DNA from: a candidate division KSB3 bacterium
Lineage (GTDB): Bacteria; Moduliflexota; Moduliflexia; Moduliflexales; Moduliflexaceae
Reading direction: 5' to 3'
DNA: 64,000 nt
Assembly: GCA_002748425.1 (NCBI GenBank)
Contig: PDSJ01000010.1
Coordinates: forward strand, 1-64,000
The notes below the pieces were generated by a model. It saw only the letters and a program-made list of their open reading frames with translations. It searched no databases and was not told the DNA's origin. Positions 27,196 through 34,888 of this stretch are shown here, piece by piece (position 1 is the first letter of the stretch; every line of letters starts with the position of its first letter). A program made the translations under genes and the position numbers.

Positions 27196-27555
27196 AAGAA
27201 CTCTCAAATATTAAATCTTTGTTCATAACGCCTGCATGGTCAGTACTAATGCTTTTTTCGCAATCTTTCTCAAAGCTCTTTCGCTCTCCTGAATCACGGC
27301 AGTTTTCGAGCTGAACTGAGGAATCATGACGCTGAAATAATGTCATTTCCATCGTATTTTTCACTTACTCGAATGATATTTTGTCCAGCAAGCTTCTCAC
27401 AGCAGCTCCTGCACAATACAGTCATCGTCAGGAATGCCGTCAGCCACTTGTAGCGCCTTTGCCTTCATCATGCACGAAATCGTCCATATTCACGTGTCTT
27501 CTTTAGGAGCTCAGATGTCCGTCTCGGCATCATCTTTCCCTGTTCCAAAAGGTCA
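27196..27555 (-). other. gap with small gene relics
   Basis: No intact gene. On the minus strand 27471-27397 reads MMKAKALQVADGIPDDDCIV and then QELL before a stop, which resembles the N-terminus of small antitoxin-like proteins (Lys-rich start, PDD, Leu pairs). The continuing frame after the stop is also open for about 11 codons. At 27234-27226 the minus strand has GGCGTTATGAA about 30 bp before the methyltransferase start, similar to the distal core of an attC site, but its partner arm was not found. Confidence 0.3.
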
Positions 27556-27905
27556 TTATATTTTAATCTCTTGGTCTGTGAATTGTAATTTTTCAATATT
27601 TGATAAGATATTTGTTCCATCTCTATTAGAAACAATATCTTTAACAATTACCTTATCGTCGTCAATATGAATTCGATATTCGGAAGACTTTCTTGAGAAA
27701 ATTACAGTATTGCTTCCTGTTGGAGCCAAAATTCTCGTATAACGATTAAAGTCTTTTGACTTATAAACTCTGCCTAAGTATGAAGGGATAGTATGACTAA
27801 TTCCATGAGTGGGAATAATATTTTTTTGAGACTATAACTACTACAGGAAACTATTGTTAAACTAGTACAAATAATGACACTGAACAGGACGATTAACGTT
27901 TTCAT
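27556..27905 (-). pseudogene. frameshifted small lipoprotein
   Basis: Begins MKTLIVLFSVIICTSLTIVS followed by C, a lipoprotein signal with lipobox TIVSC. Reading then fails at an A7 tract (27827-27821). One frame stops after 43 residues; the adjacent frame continues with SQKNIIPTHGISHTIPSYLG and ends RDGTNILSNIEKLQFTDQEI-KI. That end matches the motif found at C-termini of haemolysin-type/serralysin-associated repeats (DGTD-L-NIE-L-F-D). Joining both frames gives a lipoprotein of about 115 residues. The break is either a sequencing indel, decay, or slippage-based on/off switching. Confidence 0.6.
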
Positions 27906-28028
27906 TTTTTCTCCGATGAATCCAAATTCAATAAATTCATTGAACATGCTATAAAAAACTACTAGTTCATTTTTCATTGCAAACGTTCTCAGGGAGAAGG
28001 AAAATCTCTTAATGCAGAATTTTTCGGA

Positions 28029-28352
28029 TTATTTCTTTTTAGGCTGATTGCTCTTCTTTTCTTTTGTTATGAGCTGTGTAGGGCATGTGCACTCAATATA
28101 GCGGAGAAAATATCCACTCCCTATAAACAAACAAAATGCTAAAATACTACCCCATATACCATAAAAATTAACGCCAAGCAATAGCAGAAAGATGATTAGG
28201 CCGCTCATCTGTACTGCCCAATATAGCCTTGGCCAAGTTCTTTTAATAACAACATTTGTTGTACAGATTGAACATTGGATTGGCGAATTTATATCAGCCC
28301 AGAACAACTTTTTTACACCTAAAGTTTCTTGATGGCAAGCGGGGCATTTCAT
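28029..28352 (-). CDS. small membrane protein with CxxC zinc motifs
   Basis: About 107 residues. Starts MKCPACHQETLG with a second CSIC pair near residue 31, a treble-clef-like zinc ribbon, then two membrane helices (about 48-66 and 70-88), ECTCPTQ and a Lys-rich tail. The alternative start at 28367 lies inside the inverted repeat B. Similar short zinc-ribbon plus two-helix proteins are common as orphan genes; function unknown. Confidence 0.55.
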   Translation of the reverse strand: MKCPACHQETLGVKKLFWADINSPIQCSICTTNVVIKRTWPRLYWAVQMSGLIIFLLLLGVNFYGIWGSILAFCLFIGSGYFLRYIECTCPTQLITKEKKSNQPKKK

Positions 28353-28359
28353 CTCTATA

Positions 28360-28409
28360 CACAACATTCACCAGCGGGTGAAACGAGTCCGATGAAACAA
28401 TGTGTTATG
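28360..28409 (-). repeat. attC-like imperfect inverted repeat B
   Basis: Fills the 48-bp gap between two minus-strand genes. On the minus strand CATAAC pairs with GTTGTG and, inside, TTCATC with GGTGAA, leaving an 18-nt centre. A stronger TTCACC/GGTGAA hairpin also exists. It contains an 18-mer (28374-28391) that differs by one base from 26600-26617. Confidence 0.4.
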
Positions 28410-28415
28410 AGCTTG

Positions 28416-29225
28416 TTAATTTATTTTTATGTGCTCAATCTTGACCATTTTACATAGATCTGAAATAATCATTCTTATTTTAGTCCCAAAGCAAGTTTTT
28501 TGTAAGATTTTTCTCGAATAATGATACATCATATATTCTTTGACTAAGGTTATGTCCAGGTTGAGACGTTTCAAATACGCATCGATACTGTTAATATAAA
28601 AATACATGGGAGCACTTTTGTTTCCTGTCTTTCTCACGTATCTGTTTGATATGCTCAAGGCTATTTGGTTATTACAGTCGAAAACAGCTTCTAGCAGATT
28701 GAATTTATTTTTTATCTGAAGAAAGAATGTATCAACTTCTTCTTCTTTAAAATAATAGAAAACACCTGAGATAATGAGCAACGTTGGGAGGGTTTTATCT
28801 TGTATATGTTTGATCCAGTTATCGACATCTAAAAAAGAAGCTTCAATGTAGATATCGTTTTCTTGTTCTGGCATGAGCCTTCTTCTTTCTGCGATAACAG
28901 GAGGCAGATCAATTTCATAAAAGGTTGCTGTCTTACTTTTAATTCTGTAATACGCGGTGTCCAATCCTGCTCCAATATTGATGATATTACATTCTTGATG
29001 CTTTGTAATAAAAGCTTTTATTTCTACGTCCATATTGTAATATCTTGAAGCGGATGCCAGATAATAATACTCGTTGTGTATTTTGCTGAGTTTATCTTGA
29101 GGGAGTGCTTGCTCCAGTTCAAGAGCCTTTTCATCAAACAGGAGTTCTTGAAAATGTTTCGATGTATAGATATTCCCTGTCAATGGAATATATAATGTAC
29201 TACTGACGCTTTGTGTTGTAATCAT
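28416..29225 (-). CDS. leucine carboxyl methyltransferase-type O-methyltransferase
   Basis: 269 residues, LCM/TcmP family SAM-dependent methyltransferase. The SAM-binding motif is CNIINIGAGLDTAYYRI (about 83-99), with the acidic ribose-binding residue in FYEIDLPPVIAERR and a strand-4 motif LLIISGVFYYFKEEEV. In bacteria relatives methylate polyketide-like or small-molecule carboxyl/hydroxyl groups; the substrate here is unknown. AT-rich. No biosynthetic partners nearby, consistent with a lone cassette-type gene. Confidence 0.8.
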   Translation of the reverse strand: MITTQSVSSTLYIPLTGNIYTSKHFQELLFDEKALELEQALPQDKLSKIHNEYYYLASASRYYNMDVEIKAFITKHQECNIINIGAGLDTAYYRIKSKTATFYEIDLPPVIAERRRLMPEQENDIYIEASFLDVDNWIKHIQDKTLPTLLIISGVFYYFKEEEVDTFFLQIKNKFNLLEAVFDCNNQIALSISNRYVRKTGNKSAPMYFYINSIDAYLKRLNLDITLVKEYMMYHYSRKILQKTCFGTKIRMIISDLCKMVKIEHIKIN

Positions 29226-29508
29226 CGTTAAAACTCTCTTTTAAATTGTGTTCCAGGATGTTTTTTCCTGCTCAACCCTGTCGTAATTTACACAAGCAAG
29301 TGTCACCCCCTAGTTTCCCATATTTTTTGTCTATCTATCAAAGGAGATTGTATTGTCACAATTGAATACTGAATAGGTCAAGAAAAATATAATAGATATG
29401 AGTTTTAAATTCTGAAAAATACATCATAGCTCTTCTGTAAGTCAATTAGATTTTGCACGATTTCTTAGTTGAGACGTGCTAGCCCAGTTACTTTCACAAT
29501 CTTCACCG
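29226..29508. other. gap, no gene recognised
   Basis: AT-rich with scattered stops. It is the upstream flank of the LCM-type methyltransferase and holds no clear promoter or hairpin that I trust. Confidence 0.4.
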
Positions 29509-29742
29509 TCACAAGACAGAGCTATTATGCGCTCTATTGTTAGGTATAAATGCCAATATGCCGTTCGGAAATTTTCCAATTGTTGTGGAAGAGAAATTTG
29601 TCAGGAAATAGAGATGATGTTCCCTCTCGAAGTCAACAAGCATTGAAACACCATCTCTATCGTGCCAGGCGAATATGTCCAGGAAATGCCTTGAGTCAAT
29701 TAAGAGTTCCCTGAAGAGCGTCTTCTTATTGACGATTGGCAC
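29509..29742 (-). CDS. possible small orphan gene
   Basis: 77 residues from a GTG overlapping the end of the lipoprotein gene upstream. Unrecognised; segments such as RHFLDIFAWHDRDGVSMLVD and HHLYFLTNFS look protein-like, but there is no proper ribosome site. Its last codons run through ACCTAAC and a small AGAGC/GCTCT hairpin; ACCTAAC fits the attC R'' consensus RYYYAAC, and cassette genes often read into such sites. It may equally be non-coding. Confidence 0.3.
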   Translation of the reverse strand: MPIVNKKTLFRELLIDSRHFLDIFAWHDRDGVSMLVDFEREHHLYFLTNFSSTTIGKFPNGILAFIPNNRAHNSSVL

Positions 29743-30163
29743 TCCAGTTATCAGAATCTCCCTGAGTATTAGTATAACGACCGGCCATCGAGCTATTGTT
29801 ATCGCTCACCGTTCCTGTCATCGTTAAGACGCTTCCGTCATTAAACGTGATCTCAATACTAATGCCCCGTGGATTCTTTACAGCCGGAGCGCCATCTGTC
29901 GTAGTCGTTATTCCTGTAATATAGGCAGGATCCCCCCCGCCAGGCGTCGCAGTTGCAACAACTCCACCAGCCCCAGCAGCCGTATGTGCTGTGATAGTAA
30001 TGGTCACCGGACTAATCACATCATAGCCGATGGGCACTAAAAGCCACGTTCCAACGATATCCAATGGATCCGGATTATCACTGCTGCTGCTGCAACTTGT
30101 CAGCATCATACTCACAAGGAAAAGAATGCTGACAAAAAGTACTGAAAATTTGTGGTATCTCAT
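29726..30163 (-). CDS. small lipoprotein of unknown function
   Basis: 145 residues. AAGGAGG lies 8 nt before the ATG at 30163; the signal peptide MRYHKFSVLFVSILFLVSMM ends with lipobox LTSC followed by SSSS. The mature domain is a beta-rich sandwich with IVGTWLLVPIGYD and SIEITFNDGSVLTMTGTVSD, then AGRYTNTQGD. This is the lipocalin-like 'GTW...' pattern of small envelope lipoproteins that report or bind hydrophobic ligands. A consensus promoter lies 142-170 bp upstream. Function unknown. Confidence 0.75.
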   Translation of the reverse strand: MRYHKFSVLFVSILFLVSMMLTSCSSSSDNPDPLDIVGTWLLVPIGYDVISPVTITITAHTAAGAGGVVATATPGGGDPAYITGITTTTDGAPAVKNPRGISIEITFNDGSVLTMTGTVSDNNSSMAGRYTNTQGDSDNWSANRQ

Positions 30164-30304
30164 AATGGTTGCCTCCTTATTCTCTAAATTGTGTGCAAGA
30201 TCCTGTGTCGACATACGTTACAAGACCACAGCATAGTGTATTCCTGAGAGACATCACCCCCTTGCTGCCCGGCCCACGTTCATTTGAGACCCCTCCACAG
30301 AATA

Positions 30305-30333
30305 AACCTATTCTGCTGTTCAAACTTTGTCAA
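30305..30333 (-). promoter_or_regulatory. promoter of the lipoprotein gene
   Basis: Minus strand TTGACA (30333-30328), 17 bp, TAGGTT (30310-30305), about 140 bp before the lipoprotein start. Confidence 0.5.
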
Positions 30334-30646
30334 GATCTCTTTCCAGAATTATGGATTTATGCGAGCAGTTCAGCGCTAGCCGCCTAAAGTGAGGCATGTC
30401 AATCTGCCATAGTCAGACAAAATCACTGTGATTTCGGAGCCACACCCACGTGGGTGAAATCATTGCAGGAGTATCATTGCCCCTTATTTCCTTAATTCCG
30501 TAACGATTCAATAGCTAATACCTTCATAGCGAAAATTCATCCTTTATTGTATCTTAATATTTTTACAGAATTGAGTATATCGATAAAAAGAGCAATATAT
30601 TTTCTAAAAAGGAAGGTTATTTATTTTTGAGCAACTCCATCTGTAT
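30334..30646. other. gap, no intact gene
   Basis: Non-coding by inspection. Just beyond the 122-bp inverted repeat, the minus strand has an ATG followed by only six codons (MELLKNK), possibly the start of a decayed cassette gene. Confidence 0.4.
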
Positions 30647-30768
30647 CGCTAACGCCCGCGCCCTCGCGACAGGCAACAAACCGTGCCAAAACTGCAAACC
30701 GTTATGCCAGAGGAGTATACTGAACTGACCGCGCAGGGTTTGGGTCTTTGTGCAGCGCTTTGTTAGCG
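30647..30768 (-). repeat. attC-like 122-bp element with CGCTAAC / GTTAGCG ends
   Basis: On the minus strand it opens CGCTAACAAAGCGCTGCAC and closes GGGCGCGGGCGTTAGCG. The terminal 7-mers are exact inverted complements, with CTAAC/GTTAG as in integron attC core sites. The CTAACAAAGCGCTG start and GGGCGTTAG end are wording I associate with environmental attC sites. Further imperfect pairing continues inward (GCGC; CAAACC near both arms). The length matches long VCR-type sites. It lies 40 bp after the stop of the membrane protein gene at 30809. GC-rich within an AT-rich region. Confidence 0.55.
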
Positions 30769-30808
30769 ATTCCGCCTGTATAGACCCTATGAGCGTGGAC
30801 AACGCTGA

Positions 30809-32710
30809 CTATATTACTGGTTTAATTTCTATCTGACGTACACAAAGTTCTCCTGTACCATTATAGTAAACACGAAATTCAAATATTGGTTTCCAGCCTA
30901 GTGAACGAGGAATGCTAAAAGTGTAGGCAAATATTCCATCATTAGTTTCTGAAGCAGGAAGCACTCCCTGGGCTATTACGGAGCGTCCAGAGTTTAGAGC
31001 AACATCCCAAGACGCAGTAGTAGATGAGGAGCTTTGATATGTCATGCTTACTGTGTAAACTTCCCCTGAAGTTAGTCTCAGAAAAGGTCCAAAAATCAAA
31101 AAGCCCTTTTCGCCTTCATGAGCAATTCTTGTGGAGTTATCAAGGGAACCTATTTGACTTGAAAGTTGTTTTCCTGTGAAAGTAAGAGGTCTTATAGCTG
31201 GTTTAAAAACAAAAAATACAAACAAACTTATAACGATAAAGACACTCCATATTGCACATAAAAACCGATTAGCTTTCTGAATACACCCAAGCCAATAAGC
31301 ACTCAGAATAAGAAGTAACCCTCCCGCCCCCCATACATAATTAGGCCAATGCAGGAAATAACTGCTGAAATCTTTGAACGAAGGCAAAAGATATTGAAAT
31401 CTATACGTAAGATGTAATGCGGTTGTGTAAAAATCTGTCCCTGCCCAGAAAGATGGGCCTATACCGGTATTGTAGAGAAATTTATCATAAAAAATCCACA
31501 CTGTCGATAGAAAGCATTGCAGAGATAAGCTTCCTATACACAAAGTTAGTAAAATAGATGCTCCCCACTTTCGCTTCAGGACTGTACGGACGCCATAAGC
31601 TACAGGAAATATCCATAGCGTAGCCCCAGCCCAGCCAAATCTACCAACAAAAGAATATCCACCATACCAATTAGGGTGCATCGCATTTGGTAGCACAATA
31701 GCGAGATATGCCAAGACAAAAAACACTCCATGCTCCCAATTCTCTTTAAATAAGAGCGGAAGTCCCAGCAATCCCAACAGAATAAATGGTTGCTGTAGAA
31801 AAATACCATGCTGCCCATCCCAAAACAACCCCCCAAAAATCATTGCTACTTTTTGGAGATCGAAACTTAAGCTTCCTTCCTGGTAAGGTCCTAAAAAATT
31901 TTGAAATGCGATATAATTATACAGACATAACAGAGAGTACGAGGAGACAATAGTGAAGATAGCCCCAAAAATTAACGTATTGCGTAATAAAATTTTTTTT
32001 GTAACAATTGATATTAACAGGAAAAGTAAGAATACGGCACAGATGCTCAAAAAACGAATATGCAGCCATGGCAAAAACGCGATCTCTATAATACCCAATA
32101 CTCTCGAAAAGATGTCTTTAGCGTGCAGTTTTTGAGACACTTCCATGTGTTGAAAAGCAAGAAATAATTCGATAACATGAAGAGAGATAATACCCGCTAA
32201 AAGATCTGGATATATTTGATTATGGGCAATAATAAACGGAAGGCCCATTGATAAAACGAAAGCAATGACTATTGCCCAGTCGGAGGATTCAATGATTCGA
32301 TGTGCCGTTTTGTAAAAGAGGAAAGGTAAGGCTATCCCGAATAGTAACGATAAGAAGAGTTTTGCTCCAATCACTCCGCCCAAATAATACGGGATCGCCA
32401 GGAGCACAGAAAGGCCAATATTGTGCATACTGAATCCATTGATAACATGATTAGCAATATGGTCTTCCAATAGCCTGCCCCCAACTTCCTGGGAGACAAT
32501 GGTTTCGTCAGCATAATTATTGTTAAGTCGGAGGTCGCCATCTTCTATCAACGATTCTGTAATAAGCAAATAGTGAGGCTCATCACCGCTAAGTCTATAG
32601 ATATTGTTTGATCTCCAGAGCAATGTTATTGTCAAATATGCCATGACTGGCATTGCCAATAAGATAACAACAGGCATTATATCTTTTGTATTTCGACTGA
32701 TACATCGCAT
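30809..32710 (-). CDS. polytopic membrane protein, GT39/PMT-like glycosyltransferase
   Basis: 633 residues with about 11-13 predicted membrane helices. The first periplasmic loop contains SGDEPHYLLITESLIEDGDL, the acidic DE-P-Y pattern of lipid-linked glycosyltransferases of the GT39/GT83 group (ArnT, PMT), which use a polyprenyl-phosphate sugar. The last 130 residues form a beta-rich extracytoplasmic domain (SGEVYTVSMTYQ, ASWDVALNSGRSVIAQGVLP). Acceptor and sugar unknown. GAGGTGAGG precedes the ATG. AT-rich. Large for an integron cassette, which counts against the simplest cassette reading. Confidence 0.7.
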   Translation of the reverse strand: MRCISRNTKDIMPVVILLAMPVMAYLTITLLWRSNNIYRLSGDEPHYLLITESLIEDGDLRLNNNYADETIVSQEVGGRLLEDHIANHVINGFSMHNIGLSVLLAIPYYLGGVIGAKLFLSLLFGIALPFLFYKTAHRIIESSDWAIVIAFVLSMGLPFIIAHNQIYPDLLAGIISLHVIELFLAFQHMEVSQKLHAKDIFSRVLGIIEIAFLPWLHIRFLSICAVFLLFLLISIVTKKILLRNTLIFGAIFTIVSSYSLLCLYNYIAFQNFLGPYQEGSLSFDLQKVAMIFGGLFWDGQHGIFLQQPFILLGLLGLPLLFKENWEHGVFFVLAYLAIVLPNAMHPNWYGGYSFVGRFGWAGATLWIFPVAYGVRTVLKRKWGASILLTLCIGSLSLQCFLSTVWIFYDKFLYNTGIGPSFWAGTDFYTTALHLTYRFQYLLPSFKDFSSYFLHWPNYVWGAGGLLLILSAYWLGCIQKANRFLCAIWSVFIVISLFVFFVFKPAIRPLTFTGKQLSSQIGSLDNSTRIAHEGEKGFLIFGPFLRLTSGEVYTVSMTYQSSSSTTASWDVALNSGRSVIAQGVLPASETNDGIFAYTFSIPRSLGWKPIFEFRVYYNGTGELCVRQIEIKPVI

Positions 32711-32759
32711 TCCTCACCTCTTTGACGGACAAGCAATGGCTCCTGATGAATCGTCACAT

Positions 32760-33914
32760 TCATCCGTTTTTGTGCCGGTGTGCAGCGCCGGGTGAGCCTG
32801 GTGTGTAGATCATGGGTTGTTGATCTACGTTCGATGTACATTTTTTAGCAATTTCCAATAAAGCTGCCTCGAGTTGAGGATCGTTTACAAGGCTTTTATT
32901 TAATGGATAAGGGATTTGAAGAGTTGGCGAAATTCCACGCCCTTCTATTTGCTTGCCATCTAATGGCAATTCTGCTGTAGCAAGATACAGGAAATACGGC
33001 TGTGTTTCTGTATTGAATATTCCTCTCCCAACTGAGAACGCCCCCTTGGTTGTTGTTCCTATCAACGTGGCCCGGTCAGATTTTTTAAACTGATAGGCAA
33101 GGGCCTCTTTCCCTGAACGCACCCCTTCATTAATCAGGACAACCATTGGCCCGGAAAAGTATACCGGATTGCTTTTACATTCAGGTTGATGCCGCACTGC
33201 TTTTCCCAGTCTGTCGATCCATGTATATTCAAAGAAATCTTTCCGATCAGGAAAAAACGGGTCTAAATACTCATACCATGCCCCGCCACATCCTCCACGA
33301 AGGTCCAGTATCATGCCATCTTTGTCATGAAGCTCTTCAATGATAATCTTGCTAAACATGCGTAATATATTTTTATGTGTTCCAGACCACAGATGAATGT
33401 AACCGATGTTTTTCCCATCAGGGTTGAATGAATGATAAGGATGAAACGGGGTTCCATCGGCTTCGAGTACAACGTCTCCGCGTCTGATGCCGGCAATTGC
33501 GGCAGGATAGCCCTCAAGGACTTCACGGACAACAAAACGGTTATCAATGATGGTATATTGGCTCCCAATATGATTGACTTTCGGCCGTGTGATATCCCGT
33601 GTACAAAACATTGAGCGAAACATATAAAAATCGATTGCGTGATTATCATAAAACTGTGTGTGTGAAATCTGCAAACGCTTTAGAAACGTATTGATAACTG
33701 GCGTAAGTTCATAAATATTCTTGGTCTGTTCAGCTTTTTTCTTGAGAATCTGGTAGTTTTTTTCAGTGAAAAACGCTTTTTCACGTTCAAGAGAATAGAT
33801 GTTGGGCTTTGCTTCTTGCCAAAATTTCTCAACTATCTGAATTGGCTCTGGCACAGAGGTGTCTTCTGCCCATCCTGAGGCAGAAAAAATAACGATGGAT
33901 ACTTGGCAGATCAC
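32760..33914 (-). CDS. exported S41-family (C-terminal processing-like) peptidase
   Basis: About 384 residues. An N-terminal hydrophobic segment (VSIVIFSASGWAED) suggests export. A PDZ-like segment GYPAAIAGIRRGDVVLEADG (about 135-154) precedes the tail-specific protease domain: KDGMILDLRGGCGGAWYEYL, then VVLINEGVRSGKEALAYQFK with the Ser-Lys region, and GTTTKGAFSVGRG. The frame opens at a GTG without a ribosome site. An upstream ATG at 33952 would enter this frame if the A7 tract at 33941-33935 were one base longer, giving MRERKKRCPLCLIVICQVS, a complete signal peptide. So the gene may be frameshifted at its start. Substrate unknown. Confidence 0.65.
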   Translation of the reverse strand: MICQVSIVIFSASGWAEDTSVPEPIQIVEKFWQEAKPNIYSLEREKAFFTEKNYQILKKKAEQTKNIYELTPVINTFLKRLQISHTQFYDNHAIDFYMFRSMFCTRDITRPKVNHIGSQYTIIDNRFVVREVLEGYPAAIAGIRRGDVVLEADGTPFHPYHSFNPDGKNIGYIHLWSGTHKNILRMFSKIIIEELHDKDGMILDLRGGCGGAWYEYLDPFFPDRKDFFEYTWIDRLGKAVRHQPECKSNPVYFSGPMVVLINEGVRSGKEALAYQFKKSDRATLIGTTTKGAFSVGRGIFNTETQPYFLYLATAELPLDGKQIEGRGISPTLQIPYPLNKSLVNDPQLEAALLEIAKKCTSNVDQQPMIYTPGSPGAAHRHKNG

Positions 33915-33977
33915 GATAAGACATAGGGGACATCTTTTTTTCTTTCTCTCATACTACATGACTCCAATGCACAGACA

Positions 33978-34011
33978 GGCTAACACCTGCAATCACGTGA
34001 CGTTGTTCGGC
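33978..34011 (-). repeat. short attC-like core pair between peptidase genes
   Basis: On the minus strand GCCGAAC, 20 bp, GTTAGCC, with an inner palindrome TCACGTGA. GTTAGCC resembles an attC distal core. At 34 bp it is shorter than known attC sites (about 57 bp or more), so it may be a truncated site or chance. Confidence 0.25.
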
Positions 34012-34036
34012 TCTTTCTTGTCCACGAAAGCGTGGC

Positions 34037-34888
34037 CTATTCAAAATTCCTGAGTAAAAGTTCTGGTCTATATTCAAAGTGCATGGTATCATAGTGATAC
34101 CATTTTCCGCCCCAAATAAACCCATATTTCTCAAAAATCTCGACAATTTCTAACGGGATTTGATTTCGATAGCTTTGCTCGCCATCAGGGTCAGGGTTAT
34201 CCCATTTCCAGTAATTCGCATATTTCACATTAATATCAATCGCAATCCCAAAGCTATGAGAACTGAGGCGTTCCGTTCCCGTAATAGCTCTCCAGTTGAA
34301 TGTTCCCCCTATATCAATGAGATATTTTTTGAACTCATCGGGTAATCTATCTAATTCATTTGAAATTGCCTGGAGTTTTTCATGAACATTATTCACAGAA
34401 GTAATCCAAATCCTTTTATTCACTGTCGCAGGCAGCCATGAGACCTCGACAAGTTTCGCCTGCACTTCCTCTGCTGACCATCCATACATATTCATAAAGA
34501 ACGGTTCGTACCGGATACGTCCGGGGTCGAAGTTCCTGGGAAAAGGCAGATGATATGCTGAGCCAATAGGATACATAAATGAAAACTGATCCTCAATATC
34601 AGGATAATTCAATAACATTTCAAAATCTTTCTCCTTTACGCCATCATCATAGACCATTTTGCTTCCATTATGCCAGTATATAATGTTGTCTTCGACAGTT
34701 AATAAATGGTCAGGATAGGCTTGAAGAAGATGTTGCACTTCTACAGGGAGAGAATCACGTCCTTCCACAACAGAAAGCATGAGAACCATGACAACAAAGA
34801 TCAGAGTCCCCCATAGATGACTATGAGATAAACCGCGTTGTTGAGAATCAGAAAAAATCATTATGTGATTACTTTGCTTGTCGTTCAT
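34037..34888 (-). CDS. M15/VanY-type D-alanyl-D-alanine carboxypeptidase-like protein
   Basis: About 283 residues; an ATG at 34888 overlaps the caspase-like gene by 20 bp and another at 34861 lies just after its stop. The N-terminal hydrophobic helix (LWGTLIFVVMVLMLSVVEG) is a signal anchor. The peptidase core contains SSHSFGIAIDINVKYANYW (metal-binding His/Asp), GFIWGGKWYHYDTMHFEYRP (third metal ligand) and the LPATVN-type substrate loop. Peptidoglycan cross-peptide cleavage in the periplasm is the family role. Coupling to the upstream caspase-like gene suggests they work together. Confidence 0.82.
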   Translation of the reverse strand: MNDKQSNHIMIFSDSQQRGLSHSHLWGTLIFVVMVLMLSVVEGRDSLPVEVQHLLQAYPDHLLTVEDNIIYWHNGSKMVYDDGVKEKDFEMLLNYPDIEDQFSFMYPIGSAYHLPFPRNFDPGRIRYEPFFMNMYGWSAEEVQAKLVEVSWLPATVNKRIWITSVNNVHEKLQAISNELDRLPDEFKKYLIDIGGTFNWRAITGTERLSSHSFGIAIDINVKYANYWKWDNPDPDGEQSYRNQIPLEIVEIFEKYGFIWGGKWYHYDTMHFEYRPELLLRNFE

